Counted from the first letter of the stretch, positions 54,896 to 63,494 are shown. The stretch: 64,000 nt of DNA from Fontibacillus panacisegetis (GCF_900102215.1 NZ_FNBG01000003.1:142397-206396); one strand, 5' to 3'. The notes: generated by a model not told the origin, from the letters alone. Numbers and translations are program-made.

Positions 54896-55778
54896 ATGAG
54901 AAGTTGGCAAAGCTTTCTTGTCGAACGATTATTAATACTAACTAAAAAGCAAATTAATACTGCCACTTATATGGAACAAAAAAGGATAGCTAATGAAACC
55001 CCTTATGTACTACCCGCTAAGCTGCAACAAAAATATAATATACTGAAAATTAATACCTATTCATTAGATACCTACATGTTGAAATCGACCTCACAGCCGG
55101 ATACACGACAAATTTTATATTTGCATGGTGGAGGGTATATCGAACAGCCACTATCATGGCATTGGCGTTTTTTATATCAATTAACCCAAAAGTTGAATGG
55201 AACGATATCTGTCCCTGTGTATCCCAAAGCACCAAATCATCAATATAAGGAAGCCTTTGAGAAGGTTCTTCCTATTTATGAAGACTTATTAACCAAGGTT
55301 TCGCCAGAAAATATTGTATTGATGGGCGACTCCGCAGGTGGCGGCTTTGCACTAGCTTTAACACAATTGTTATTGGAACAAGGGATTTCGCAACCAGGCA
55401 ACATTATCCTTCTTTCCCCGTGGCTTGGACATCACCTTAAGTCATCCGGACATAGCAGGAATGGAAAATAAAGAGCCTATGCTGGATGCGAAGCTATTGA
55501 TTGAGGTCGGTAAAGCTTATGCCGGGGAAACAGCAACCAGTAATTATTTATTAAGTCCGATCAACGGCCCTCTGCAAGGCTTAGGCAAAATTTCATTATT
55601 TGCAGGTACTCACGAATTATTCCTGCCCGATGCTCGAAAATTCAAGACATTAGCTGAACAAGAAAAAGTAGCCATTAATTATTTTGAGTACCCCAAAATG
55701 AACCATGTATTCCCTGTATTTCCTATTCCGGAAGCCAAGAGGGCTATGCAACAAATGATAGACATCATAAAGAACTAA
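54896..55778 (+). pseudogene. Alpha/beta hydrolase (esterase) gene with a +1 frameshift
   Basis: Frame 1 from ATG 54896 (AAGGAGGTCAGCAGG upstream) gives the oxyanion motif YLHGGGYIEQP and the nucleophile MGDSAGGG, then runs out after LLSPWL. The next frame continues LDITLSHPDIAGMENKEPML with the catalytic Asp region (AGTHELFLPDA) and His (MNHVFPVF) to 55778. One extra T near 55425 (TGGCTTGGAC) explains the shift. Joined, the protein is about 293 residues, full length for the family. Confidence 0.82.
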
Positions 55779-55810
55779 CTTCAGTCCGTATAACTAATTT
55801 CTTTGGCAGA

Positions 55811-55850
55811 AAAAAGCAGCTCTCCTAAATAGGAACGAGCTGCTCTTTTC
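55811..55850. terminator. Bidirectional terminator
   Basis: AGCAGCTC...GAGCTGCT, 8 pairs, with inner TCCTA/TAGGA, flanked by A-run and TTTTC. Lies between convergent genes. Confidence 0.8.
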
Positions 55851-55881
55851 AATCCTCTATCTCAGATTACACATTTGCTCA

Positions 55882-56244
55882 TTATTGTCTGATGATGAGG
55901 ATGTCTCTTGGAGGTGTACTTGTGCTTTGAATCCGAGTAATCTCGTTATTCGTAAGATTGCGGCCTACCAAAATAAACGAAGAAGTGACGTTGTTAAAAT
56001 TAAAATTGCTTAAATTCGCCACACTTTGGCTGCCACGGAACACACGGAAAGATCCCTGAAAGTTTATTCCCGCGAACAGCACCAGCGTTACTTCGGAGCT
56101 CTGGGCCACGTTTCTAAGTCTGAAGCTCGAAAGAACGTTGTTGAACCGAAACGCTCCAAGATCACGAACCGCAACTCCTCCACGTCTAAAGACTATTCTA
56201 CGAACTGAAAAATTATTGCCAGACCATAGTATTACTAAAAGCAA
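55882..56244 (-). CDS. Beta/gamma-crystallin-like protein with two repeats
   Basis: 120 residues. Two Greek-key repeats are visible: NNFSVRRIVFRRGGVAVRDL with AFRFNNVLSSFRL, and INFQGSFRVFRGSQSVANLS with FNFNNVTSSFILV. The F/W-G-x-(Y/F) and N-N-x-x-SS positions are those that bind calcium in microbial crystallins. Small proteins like this occur in paenibacilli, possibly spore or stress related. The start TTG at 56244 fits family length but lacks a clear ribosome binding site. Confidence 0.6.
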   Translation of the reverse strand: MLLVILWSGNNFSVRRIVFRRGGVAVRDLGAFRFNNVLSSFRLRNVAQSSEVTLVLFAGINFQGSFRVFRGSQSVANLSNFNFNNVTSSFILVGRNLTNNEITRIQSTSTPPRDILIIRQ

Positions 56245-56302
56245 AGAACGGCATCTGACAATTACACCAGTGCAATAGTCTTTTAAAAAAACCGAATTTG
56301 GA

Positions 56303-56626
56303 TTATTCAGATATTATCCTTACATTTTTCGCGTTTGCTTGCGCCGGATATGCATCATCAATACCACCCTTAATTTCCACTGCCACCTTTTGCCCGATCT
56401 CTATCTCCTGGTATGTGCTGTGTCCGACGCGGATGGAGTATGCTGGATAACTTAATTCCAATGGATCATCACTTTCTAATGATTCTTTCAGTTGGTTCTT
56501 AGTAATGCCTTCAAATAAAAGAATCTTTCCTTCATCCTTCTGAATAACATATCCCTCAATTTTCATGTTAGAGTTACAGCCTGACAGTATAAACAATACC
56601 GCTAGTAATAAAATTATACTCCTCAT
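56303..56626 (-). CDS. Lipoprotein with DUF3221-like domain
   Basis: 107 residues. Lipoprotein signal LLLAVLFILSGCNSN, then MKIEGYVIQKDEGKILL and SIRVGHSTYQEIEIGQKVAV, an OB-like beta pattern known in DUF3221 lipoproteins. AAGGAGATACG precedes the ATG. It lies 36 bp after agrB on the same strand and could be co-transcribed with the agr genes. Confidence 0.7.
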   Translation of the reverse strand: MRSIILLLAVLFILSGCNSNMKIEGYVIQKDEGKILLFEGITKNQLKESLESDDPLELSYPAYSIRVGHSTYQEIEIGQKVAVEIKGGIDDAYPAQANAKNVRIISE

Positions 56627-56662
56627 CGTATCTCCTTAATCAGATAAACATGCTGATATTGA

Positions 56663-57250
56663 TTAAACAAAATCACGCTCTTTATTATGTTTTTTTACTT
56701 TCCCAAGCACCAGCATAACACTCAACGCAAACAGAGATACGGACATACCAGGAAGAATATCATTGTGTCCTACTCCCAGCATTAATACAATGATAGACAT
56801 TTCAAATAGCAGAATCGCCCTCGTCCGCCTTTTGTACGTTGCTATTTCTATTTGATCCAGTGGCTTGTTACTGTCCTCGACAGGTCCAAGAATAAAAATG
56901 ACAGCACCTGCTAGCAAGGCCAATCCCAAGCATATAGAATTCGTCCACGGAATCAGCTTAATTGCCCAAAGCACTGCCGAGGTTAACATGATGGAATACA
57001 AATAACATAATAATTGTGTTTTTGCATGATATCCACCAGCAAATGAGCGTAACGGAAGATAAGCAGCCATGAACAAAATACTCTGCCAAAACATCCCGCT
57101 GATTAAGCCAATCGCGACAGTCGTTAGTACATTCAAGATAATAAAAAGACCTTGCTGCAAGCCGTAAGCGTAAAGGTCTTTATCATCTTCTCGTATACTA
57201 CCCGAGTGAATAAGCTGTGCTATCATTTTGTCCAATAATTGAGCTGCCAT
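56663..57250 (-). CDS. agrB: AgrB-type peptide-processing membrane protease
   Basis: 195 residues with about five membrane segments. AgrB cleaves the AgrD C-terminus and closes the thiolactone. The catalytic pair is H75 and C82 in FAGGYHAKTQLLCYLYS, with the invariant LPLRSFAGG before it. The ATG overlaps the agrD stop by one base (TAATG), so translation is coupled. Last of the regulator–kinase–agrD–agrB series. Confidence 0.9.
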   Translation of the reverse strand: MAAQLLDKMIAQLIHSGSIREDDKDLYAYGLQQGLFIILNVLTTVAIGLISGMFWQSILFMAAYLPLRSFAGGYHAKTQLLCYLYSIMLTSAVLWAIKLIPWTNSICLGLALLAGAVIFILGPVEDSNKPLDQIEIATYKRRTRAILLFEMSIIVLMLGVGHNDILPGMSVSLFALSVMLVLGKVKKHNKERDFV

Positions 57251-57393
57251 TAGAATTTACGAAGTCGCTCTGCTCCCTTGGGCAGCTTCGGTTGATGGAT
57301 AAACGCAATACAGTTGGTATTTACATTCAATGCCGTAATGAAAAGCGAAAAGCTTGCAACCATGCCACAGAGATTAACAATAAGCTTCTTCAT
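57250..57393 (-). CDS. agrD: AgrD-type cyclic-peptide autoinducer precursor
   Basis: 47 residues, too short for ordinary ORF cut-offs. Layout: amphipathic leader (MKKLIVNLCGMVASFSLFIT), core VNTNC28IAFI32, and a charged recognition tail HQPKLPKGAERLRKF with the conserved Pro spacing. By analogy the ring would be a thiolactone between C28 and I32 (Cys-Ile-Ala-Phe-Ile) with a short N-terminal tail. GGGAGGAGAATTGAT precedes the ATG. It starts 93 bp after the kinase stop. Confidence 0.88.
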   Translation of the reverse strand: MKKLIVNLCGMVASFSLFITALNVNTNCIAFIHQPKLPKGAERLRKF

Positions 57394-57486
57394 ATCAATT
57401 CTCCTCCCAAGTTTCACTTTAATTACTTCATAGCCACACTATCATGAAAATAAATCTCGTGCGTTGAGATGGTAAAATTCATATAT

Positions 57487-58788
57487 TTATTGGGTAAAAT
57501 TAACATTCACAGGATTATAAAGGAGCACATCCACACAAAATCGTTCCCCGGTATAGTCCAGGTTTATTGAACCATTGTATTTTGCTAATGATTTTTGTAC
57601 ACTTTGCAGGCCCAGTCCGTGATTTTCCTTATCTGCATGGGTCGTTTTTATTTTATGATCTTCAATAATGAGATCTCCGCTATATGAATTAATCAATCTG
57701 ATATAAAGAACATTTCTACTGAAATCAATCGACAGCTCAATGTTCTCTTTTTCTTGTAGTTTTGAGGTTGCTTCTATAGCGTTATCAAGCAGATTGCCGA
57801 CAATGATGACAATGTCAATCGATCGAAAATTGAATTGCTCAGGAACATTTAAATGCAATTTGATCTCGATCCCCAGCTTCTGAGCCTCATATATTTTATA
57901 GTTCAATATGCTGTCCAGCTCGGTATTGTTCGATTTGGCGTATTCATTCGTAAAACTGGCAAGATGATATATATTTTGTATGTAATCCAATGCAACGTCG
58001 TTATTGCCCTTTTCAATCAAGCCTTGAAGTGTTGAAATATGCAGCTTGATATCATGGCGAATGATTTTTATGTTTTCCTGGGATTCAGTTATGATTTTCA
58101 ATTGCTTCATATAAGCATTGTTTTGTTGCTTGAATAGATTTCTTTCCATTTTTTCCTGATAAGATTGGATCAGAACATCATATAAATAAAACACAAAAAA
58201 ATTGATCAAAAATAGGATTGTAATACTAATGAATAGCTGGATGAGGTTATCGTTATTGCTCTCTGTCATTAACATAAAGGTAGAAAACAGTGTGCCAAAA
58301 GGGATGCCCACAACAGCAAACCAGTGCAGCGGACTGATTTCAATGCCGGTTTTCAGCATTTTGAAATTGGAGATGACTAATACGACTGTGTAGGACAGAA
58401 TTTTGCTTACAATCAAAGATAAAATTAAATCTACATCGATAGAATAAGCATGCTTGTTCAAGTCCAGTAAAGAAAACATGATGATCGTAATGGTTTCAAC
58501 GGATATCAAAATCGCATAGATGTAAACTACAGCCGTAACCCGTAACTTAAGAGAACTAGAATACAGTGCGGTAATCAGGAAAAATAAGATGAAATTCGAT
58601 AACATATTAAGGATCGGAACAGAAAAGATGATATGTATTGACCCAATGACGAGAAAATATGATATATAGGCGATCAGTTCAAGCTTTGGATTTAGCTCAT
58701 TGCGTTCAAAAAAAATGCTCATAAACTTATAAATGGTATAAGTCCCAAAAATATTAGACAGCAAATATACGATATCGTAGACATCCAT
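57487..58788 (-). CDS. AgrC-like sensor histidine kinase (GHKL type)
   Basis: 433 residues. About six membrane segments in residues 1–205 form the peptide sensor; then a coiled linker, the H box KIIRHDIKLHISTLQGL, N box NLLDNAIEAT and G box NHGLGLQSV. This is the HPK10/AgrC class. The ATG at 58788 overlaps the regulator's stop (TAATG). Expected to sense the AgrD-derived peptide and phosphorylate the LytTR regulator. Confidence 0.88.
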   Translation of the reverse strand: MDVYDIVYLLSNIFGTYTIYKFMSIFFERNELNPKLELIAYISYFLVIGSIHIIFSVPILNMLSNFILFFLITALYSSSLKLRVTAVVYIYAILISVETITIIMFSLLDLNKHAYSIDVDLILSLIVSKILSYTVVLVISNFKMLKTGIEISPLHWFAVVGIPFGTLFSTFMLMTESNNDNLIQLFISITILFLINFFVFYLYDVLIQSYQEKMERNLFKQQNNAYMKQLKIITESQENIKIIRHDIKLHISTLQGLIEKGNNDVALDYIQNIYHLASFTNEYAKSNNTELDSILNYKIYEAQKLGIEIKLHLNVPEQFNFRSIDIVIIVGNLLDNAIEATSKLQEKENIELSIDFSRNVLYIRLINSYSGDLIIEDHKIKTTHADKENHGLGLQSVQKSLAKYNGSINLDYTGERFCVDVLLYNPVNVNFTQ

Positions 58789-59513
58789 TAGCAATTGGCA
58801 CCCTCTCGCCTACGCTGTAAAAGTCGATCACGAACACCCTTTCTGTGCTGCTGGCTGATCGGCAAGATCGTTTGATCGGACATTTTGACATAATCATATT
58901 GGTACTCAATGACATGATAATAATTAACCAAATACGATTTATGTATGATAATAAAATCCTGATGGTGGAGCTGCTGCTCAATCTCCAGAAGCTTGCTATA
59001 AAACTCATGATATTGATCCTGCAGCACCAGCTTCACCTTTTTGCCTTTACTTTCAAAATATAAAATATCTTTGATCGGAATTTTATTGTTGGTACGCCCT
59101 GATTTATATTCAAAAAAATGATTTCCCCGATCTACTAAATCAATGGCCTTTCGGACCACAGCCTCTATTTTTTCTTGCTGCAGCGGTTTGATCAAAAAAT
59201 TCAGCGGCCGGATCTCGAATAGCTCCATCGCGTAGCTGTCTTTACCCGAGATATAAACAATTTGTATGTTTTCATTATTCAATTCATCTCTGATTTTTCG
59301 ACCTACCTCTACCCCATTCAGCATGTGAAGCTCTATATCCAGGAAAATCATATCAAAATACGCTCCGTCGGAAAGAAACTGAATGAGAGCTTCACCGGAA
59401 TAAAACACCTCAACTTCTATTTTTCTCGGGAGGCCCTTGTTTAAATTTAATAGTATACTTTCCACTTGCGCACAAACATGCTTCTCATCATCACATATGG
59501 CAATGCGTAACAC
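58788..59513 (-). CDS. LytTR response regulator (AgrA-like)
   Basis: About 241 residues. Receiver domain with acidic ICDDEKHVC, phosphoacceptor Asp in MIFLDIELHMLNG and Lys in LIKPLQQ; then a LytTR DNA-binding domain (KIPIKDILYFESKGKKVKLV, FIIIHKSYLVNYYHV). Start choice: GTG 59522 overlaps the ribosome binding site AAGGCGG, while GTG 59513 sits 9 nt behind it, so 59513 is preferred (product MLRIAICDDE). First gene of the locus. Confidence 0.88.
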   Translation of the reverse strand: MLRIAICDDEKHVCAQVESILLNLNKGLPRKIEVEVFYSGEALIQFLSDGAYFDMIFLDIELHMLNGVEVGRKIRDELNNENIQIVYISGKDSYAMELFEIRPLNFLIKPLQQEKIEAVVRKAIDLVDRGNHFFEYKSGRTNNKIPIKDILYFESKGKKVKLVLQDQYHEFYSKLLEIEQQLHHQDFIIIHKSYLVNYYHVIEYQYDYVKMSDQTILPISQQHRKGVRDRLLQRRREGANC

Positions 59514-59603
59514 GGTGCTCACCCGCCTTGGCTTGGATATTATACCAATTGTATCATATGAAATCTATTATTTGCCAAATATAGAGCTTGTGATAGATTG
59601 TTG

Positions 59604-59642
59604 CAAAAAAAGAAAAGCACTTTAACTGGCGGGTTAAAGTGC
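59604..59642 (-). terminator. Terminator after the amidase relic unit
   Basis: Minus strand GCACTTTAAC–CCGCCA–GTTAAAGTGC, 10 perfect pairs, followed by TTTTCTTTTTTT. Confidence 0.9.
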
Positions 59643-59675
59643 CTTACTTTGCTATTATTTTGCTGCTTCAGATAG

Positions 59676-60159
59676 TTAATTATAATTTCCCTCTAAATAA
59701 ATGAGTCTTTGAGTGCCATAGATCGTTGTGGCTAATTGATTGTCATTGTAGGCTCCGTCTCCGGTTCTGCCTGTTACATAAACCTTGCTATTTTCAAACT
59801 TGGTGACCACCGTAGAATGTCTCCATATAGTTCCGTTATGGCCTTGAACAATATCACCTAAAAATGCGTTGGCATATGACAACGTCTTTAACGTTCCATA
59901 AGGCCCTTTATTCGAATTCCCCGGATTACTCTTCAAAATCCTTAATATACTTATCTAAAAGCGTATCTGTGTCCGCTCTAAACAAATTGGCATCCTGAAA
60001 TAGCTGATCTATTAGTCCCAATGTTACGCTTTCATATGGTTCATAGCAGCTAATCAGCTTTAGTTCGCCATTCGAAGCTTTTGAGAGCGTTACATGAAGC
60101 AGCTCCGAGCTGGTTGTTTTGTCACTGCTGTATTTTTCCGTCTGGTAAGGGCTAATCAA
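59676..60159 (-). pseudogene. Amidase_6-type gene with internal deletion and frame break
   Basis: Two overlapping frames. The upstream one (TTG 60159, AAGGA 8 nt before) gives 77 residues of an N-terminal domain (ISPYQTEKYSSDKTTSSELL … DKYIKDFEE). The second (59936–59676) gives the end of a putative amidase domain: FLGDIVQGHNGTIWRHSTVV, VYVTGRTGDGAYND. The middle with the catalytic Cys is absent. I read it as one secreted-amidase gene that lost its centre, though the 77-residue piece could still be translated. Confidence 0.6.
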
Positions 60160-60177
60160 TCTGGTAATCCTTATAAT

Positions 60178-60870
60178 TCAGCTCAAGGCTTCATATTTTT
60201 CAAGCTTCTCCATGACAGCATCCACCCACTTCGGATCGTCCCATAAATTAGGGTTGTCGAGCTTTCTTTCACTCGGGTGACCTGTTGCTATTGTATCTAC
60301 ACCATCTTTGTTTCCAAAATACAAATCTACTATTTTTAATGACTTGTTGACAGACTGAACCAACAGCTTGCAGTTCATCCCGGACCCCTGATTCGTAAAA
60401 GTTAAATTCACATAGTAAAGATTGTCCTCAAGCTTGTTGAGCTCAACTTCCTTAAACTCATTGTCCATACCGAAAATGACCCCAATGCCGCCCTTCAATT
60501 CCTGCTGTTGTTCTAATGCCAACATTTTATTGGTGAAGGTAAGCAGATTTTCATTCGCGATGTAGTGTTCAAAGGATACAGCTTCCTGCTCTGCAACCGC
60601 TCCGGTATACAGATTGATGAAGGCTTTTCCGAAGTCCTCCATGGAAGCGTAATCATTTTTACTAATCTGATCCCCTTGGATTGCAAACTGTTTATTAACC
60701 AGTTCACTTAATCTCTCTGCTTCTGATTGCTCTGGCAATTCAACAGAAGCTTCTATATTAGACATAGATTCTTTTGTTGGATTATTGTCCTTCTGTGAAT
60801 CTTCCTTCTGAGAGCAGCCCACAACGACCACAAAAACCAATACTGCAATACTTATCGTAAATTTCTCCAT
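60178..60870 (-). CDS. Lipoprotein of unknown function
   Basis: 230 residues. Lipoprotein signal MEKFTISIAVLVFVVVVGCS, acidic Ser/Glu linker, then a mostly helical/beta domain (YASMEDFGKAFINLYTGAVA, LYYVNLTFTNQGSGMNCKLL) resembling NTF2-like or DUF4878-type exported folds in a general way only. The start at 60870 follows AAAGGTGGTACT. Its stop is 18 bp before the amidase relic frame, suggesting one transcript. Confidence 0.6.
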   Translation of the reverse strand: MEKFTISIAVLVFVVVVGCSQKEDSQKDNNPTKESMSNIEASVELPEQSEAERLSELVNKQFAIQGDQISKNDYASMEDFGKAFINLYTGAVAEQEAVSFEHYIANENLLTFTNKMLALEQQQELKGGIGVIFGMDNEFKEVELNKLEDNLYYVNLTFTNQGSGMNCKLLVQSVNKSLKIVDLYFGNKDGVDTIATGHPSERKLDNPNLWDDPKWVDAVMEKLEKYEALS

Positions 60871-61189
60871 AGTACCACCTTTTAGTAAATCATTCAGTAA
60901 TCTCGTTAGTTCTGCGAAGCTCAAGACACGTTCTATGTGTTATGGCATTCTCATTGCGCTCTAATATAGTTCATTAATATCCCCCTCCTTTGCTTGGCTC
61001 AATGCAAAAATATGGTTCCGATTATTCCAATTATAGAATACATTAAATATTTATACGAAACGGGAGGGTATCAAAATTGATGTATTTTTTGGGTAAAACT
61101 TAAAGGAAATCTGAGAATAAAACCATGAGAAATCGAATCCAGAGGCATGCTGCATACGGATAGTTAATAAGTATATGAATTAGTTCGAG
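60871..61189. other. Intergenic, no gene seen
   Basis: AT-rich sequence between the lipoprotein gene start and the terminator of the DUF6273 gene. Presumably holds the lipoprotein promoter; no clear −35/−10 pair or RNA element was found. Confidence 0.4.
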
Positions 61190-61226
61190 CATAAAAATAA
61201 GGACAAAGCCATAATAGCCTTGTCCT
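61190..61226 (-). terminator. Terminator after the DUF6273-like gene
   Basis: Minus strand AGGACAAGGC–TATTATG–GCTTTGTCCT, 10 pairs with one G·U, then TATTTTTATG. It runs through a spurious ORF at 61100–61306. Confidence 0.8.
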
Positions 61227-61314
61227 ATGGGGGGAGCGTATCTAATCCGGTTAATCACGGCGTTGTGCCGTATTAAGTCCTGCTTTATGCTTTGCTTATT
61301 AGACATGATTCAAA

Positions 61315-61932
61315 TTACAGCTTTAGCCACAAAGCGGGACGGACACCGCCTGTACATTTGCCATCGCTGATGTTGCCTTTCAATATATTGTTGCCTTGGA
61401 TACCTATATTACCGTCACCGTGGATGTACACGGCCTTTACATTAACGCGGCCGGGCGACCGAAGCCACCACCACCAAATAATCCCCCCTTTATTTGCCTC
61501 AAGTCTAGCTATTCGCTTACTGTTGTTTTCGTCTTTTCTTTCAAACCAATATTTTTGATTTTTTCCTCGGTTATACAGTTTTGAACTGCTATCACCGAAA
61601 TATTTGCAAACTACTTCCTCAATGCTTAATAAAAACACACTGTCTTGCGTATCTGTTCCGCCTTTTGAACCATACCACGGATTGTCAGGATTTTTATTTA
61701 TTACCGGCATTATTCTTGATTGATCAGTTGCATTGAAATTGTCATAAAATTCACCATTAAGATATTTTCTTAACGCGCAGTCAGCCCATGTTATATCTTT
61801 ATAAGCATCATGGTAAGCGCGTTGTTCTATAATATTTTCAGTTATAATCAAAGCCGTATTGTTCCTTATGTCAAGCACACGCCAATGATAACCGCCGAAT
61901 GATAATGATGAGTCGATTTTAATATCTTCCAT
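61315..61932 (-). CDS. DUF6273-type hypothetical protein
   Basis: 205 residues. WRVLDIRNNTALIITENIIE, TWADCALRKYLNGEFYDNFN and the end WWWWLRSPGRVNVKAVYIHG … GGVRPALWLKL match DUF6273, a C-type-lectin/FGE-like carbohydrate or cell-surface fold usually found in gut and soil Firmicutes. No signal peptide. The start at 61932 follows AAGGAGAAAGCAG. It overlaps the MerR gene's end by 14 bp, so both are co-transcribed. Confidence 0.7.
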   Translation of the reverse strand: MEDIKIDSSLSFGGYHWRVLDIRNNTALIITENIIEQRAYHDAYKDITWADCALRKYLNGEFYDNFNATDQSRIMPVINKNPDNPWYGSKGGTDTQDSVFLLSIEEVVCKYFGDSSSKLYNRGKNQKYWFERKDENNSKRIARLEANKGGIIWWWWLRSPGRVNVKAVYIHGDGNIGIQGNNILKGNISDGKCTGGVRPALWLKL

Positions 61933-62926
61933 CTGCTTTCTCCTTAATGGGAAACAATAAATCAAGCTGTAAATCTTCCATTTTACTTCCTTTATGTATA
62001 AAATTATAAAAGTTCAACGTTTCTTCAAATCCTTGCCCCGCCACTGTTTCCGGAGATATCCAGCGTGGGGAATCCAAATCATTATCATATTTGTCGCTTG
62101 CGTCAACCCATTCTCTTAATAAACGCCAGTCCTGAAAGTCCCACGTCCTCAACACATGTGCGGCATATAACCCACCGTCAAAAGTTCGTTTTACTAAAGG
62201 CGCGGGTATCTCTATGTCGTCGGGAATCGACACCCACACTTCATATACATGCGAAGGTTCTCCGAGTACTGCTGCCCCCTTAGAGCAGTCAAAACCAAAA
62301 CTTCGGGCGTCGGGTTTGATATCTAGCAATCCGCTTTCTACTACAAATTGCGTAATCATGTCAATCGCTTTACCTTCGCAGCCTTCTCCCGTTGCGTAAG
62401 CAGCAGCCACAGTCATGGGCGGCAGATATACAATCCGCACATCTTCGTCCTTCAGTTTGTTTAAATTTTCATTTGCCTTGTTTATTTCTTCCATTGACTT
62501 TTCCTCCTTGAAGTTGATTTTAGAGACAGTCAAGGAATCCACAACCTCCAGTAAACTTGCGTCGTCAGGTAGCGCGAATTTCGCTCCTCTGAGATTTAGA
62601 TATTCGACAAAGGCTTTGATGACGCTGCGAATAGTGGAGAGCGCAGTGATTTCGTCCTCAATATCCGCAAGGTTACGCTCAAAGGCTTCGATTGCAACGC
62701 GCGCTTCCGAGCTTTGCAGAACCTCGGCAATCTGTTTCAGCGGTATCCGCAGTTTACGCAGAACGATAATCTGACGCAGACGTGTGATGGTTTCGGCGTC
62801 GTATGCGCGATATGTAGAATCTTCCTTTTTCGTAGGAGTAATCAAGCCGATTTGCTCGTAATACCTAAGTGTACGGGTTGAGATTGAAAACTGCTTTGAC
62901 ACTTGACTAATCGTTTGCAGTTCGAT
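61919..62926 (-). CDS. MerR-family regulator with GyrI-like effector domain; non-standard start
   Basis: About 335 residues. MerR winged helix (QVSKQFSISTRTLRYYEQIG), long coiled dimer helix (80–115), linker, then a GyrI/BmrR-type effector-binding domain with a CGG-like internal repeat. The first usable start codon in frame is GTG 62902, but that would remove part of the DNA-binding helix. Upstream the frame continues ELQTISQVSKQF to an ATC at 62926–62924, placed 7 nt after AAGGAGGG, exactly where an ATG should be. Either ATC initiates or the start codon is mutated. Confidence 0.75.
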   Translation of the reverse strand: MELQTISQVSKQFSISTRTLRYYEQIGLITPTKKEDSTYRAYDAETITRLRQIIVLRKLRIPLKQIAEVLQSSEARVAIEAFERNLADIEDEITALSTIRSVIKAFVEYLNLRGAKFALPDDASLLEVVDSLTVSKINFKEEKSMEEINKANENLNKLKDEDVRIVYLPPMTVAAAYATGEGCEGKAIDMITQFVVESGLLDIKPDARSFGFDCSKGAAVLGEPSHVYEVWVSIPDDIEIPAPLVKRTFDGGLYAAHVLRTWDFQDWRLLREWVDASDKYDNDLDSPRWISPETVAGQGFEETLNFYNFIHKGSKMEDLQLDLLFPIKEKADGRY

Positions 62927-62949
62927 GACTATCCCTCCTTCAGAGTATA

Positions 62950-62980
62950 AATATACAGGTTAACGCGACGTTAAAGTCAA
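62950..62980 (-). promoter_or_regulatory. MerR-type promoter with 19-bp spacer and operator dyad
   Basis: Minus strand TTGACT (62975–62980), 19-bp spacer, TATATT (62950–62955). The spacer holds the perfect dyad TTAACG–TCG–CGTTAA (62960–62974). A 19-bp spacer with a central dyad is the signature of MerR-family activation by DNA untwisting, so the regulator very likely controls its own operon. Confidence 0.85.
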
Positions 62981-62990
62981 CAGAGTAACC

Positions 62991-63015
62991 AAAAAAATGC
63001 GTTTTATAAAACGCA
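62991..63015 (-). terminator. Orphan terminator-like palindrome
   Basis: Minus strand TGCGTTTTATAAAACGCA (18-bp perfect palindrome) followed by TTTTTTT. It faces left with no leftward gene directly upstream of it, so it may be left over from a lost gene or protect the MerR promoter from readthrough. Confidence 0.55.
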
Positions 63016-63221
63016 CGGTAAACCAAAGAGATACCCCATAATCAGGCCGTATTCCAATGGTGTTAGATAACACGTCCGTTTTATATTTGAACTTATAATA
63101 ACTTTTCAAATAATAATATGAGCATGTTCATAATTGTTTTCATATAGGAATTAACAATCTTAAAGGATATATTATTATCATAGCTATTATTATTGCTACA
63201 AGCTGTTATAAATCCGGGGAA

Positions 63222-63488
63222 GTGACCTTGACCCCGGAAGAACAAGAGGAACTACGCAAACGTGAGGAGCGCAAGGACAGGCTTCATCAGAACTATCTGC
63301 GCCGCAAGGCTAACGGCAAGCAAAAAGAATATGAGGACAAAATCAAGGCTGCGAAAAAGGCTGAGATGGACATGAAAAAGAACACCCTGCGAGCCGAGGA
63401 TATTCAAAAAGGCGTATTTGTTCCAGTTAGCCACTTGCCGAAAAATGAGCCTACCAGAGCCGTCTTGCCTGTGGCGGTTAATCAATAA
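63222..63488 (+). CDS. Small highly charged helical protein, unknown
   Basis: 88 residues, very rich in Lys/Glu/Arg (EEQEELRKREERKDRLHQNY, RKANGKQKEYEDKIKAAKKA), with a conserved-looking tail (RAEDIQKGVFVPVSHLPKNE). Probably a long coiled helix; such tails occur in mobile-element accessory proteins, but I cannot name the family. It starts with GTG 63222 or, better spaced behind GGGGAA, TTG 63228. The GC content is higher than the surrounding sequence. A strong terminator follows. Confidence 0.55.
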   Translation: MTLTPEEQEELRKREERKDRLHQNYLRRKANGKQKEYEDKIKAAKKAEMDMKKNTLRAEDIQKGVFVPVSHLPKNEPTRAVLPVAVNQ

Positions 63489-63494
63489 CGGAGA

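Noticed and set aside
57217..57447. 76-codon rightward ORF across the agrD region
   Set aside because: It is antisense to agrD, which has a strong ribosome binding site and clear AgrD features.
61100..61306. 68-codon leftward ORF
   Set aside because: No ribosome binding site, and the strong terminator hairpin of the DUF6273-like gene lies inside it.
63252..63485. 77-codon leftward ORF
   Set aside because: Antisense shadow of the charged-protein gene, which has the better codon pattern and a terminator.
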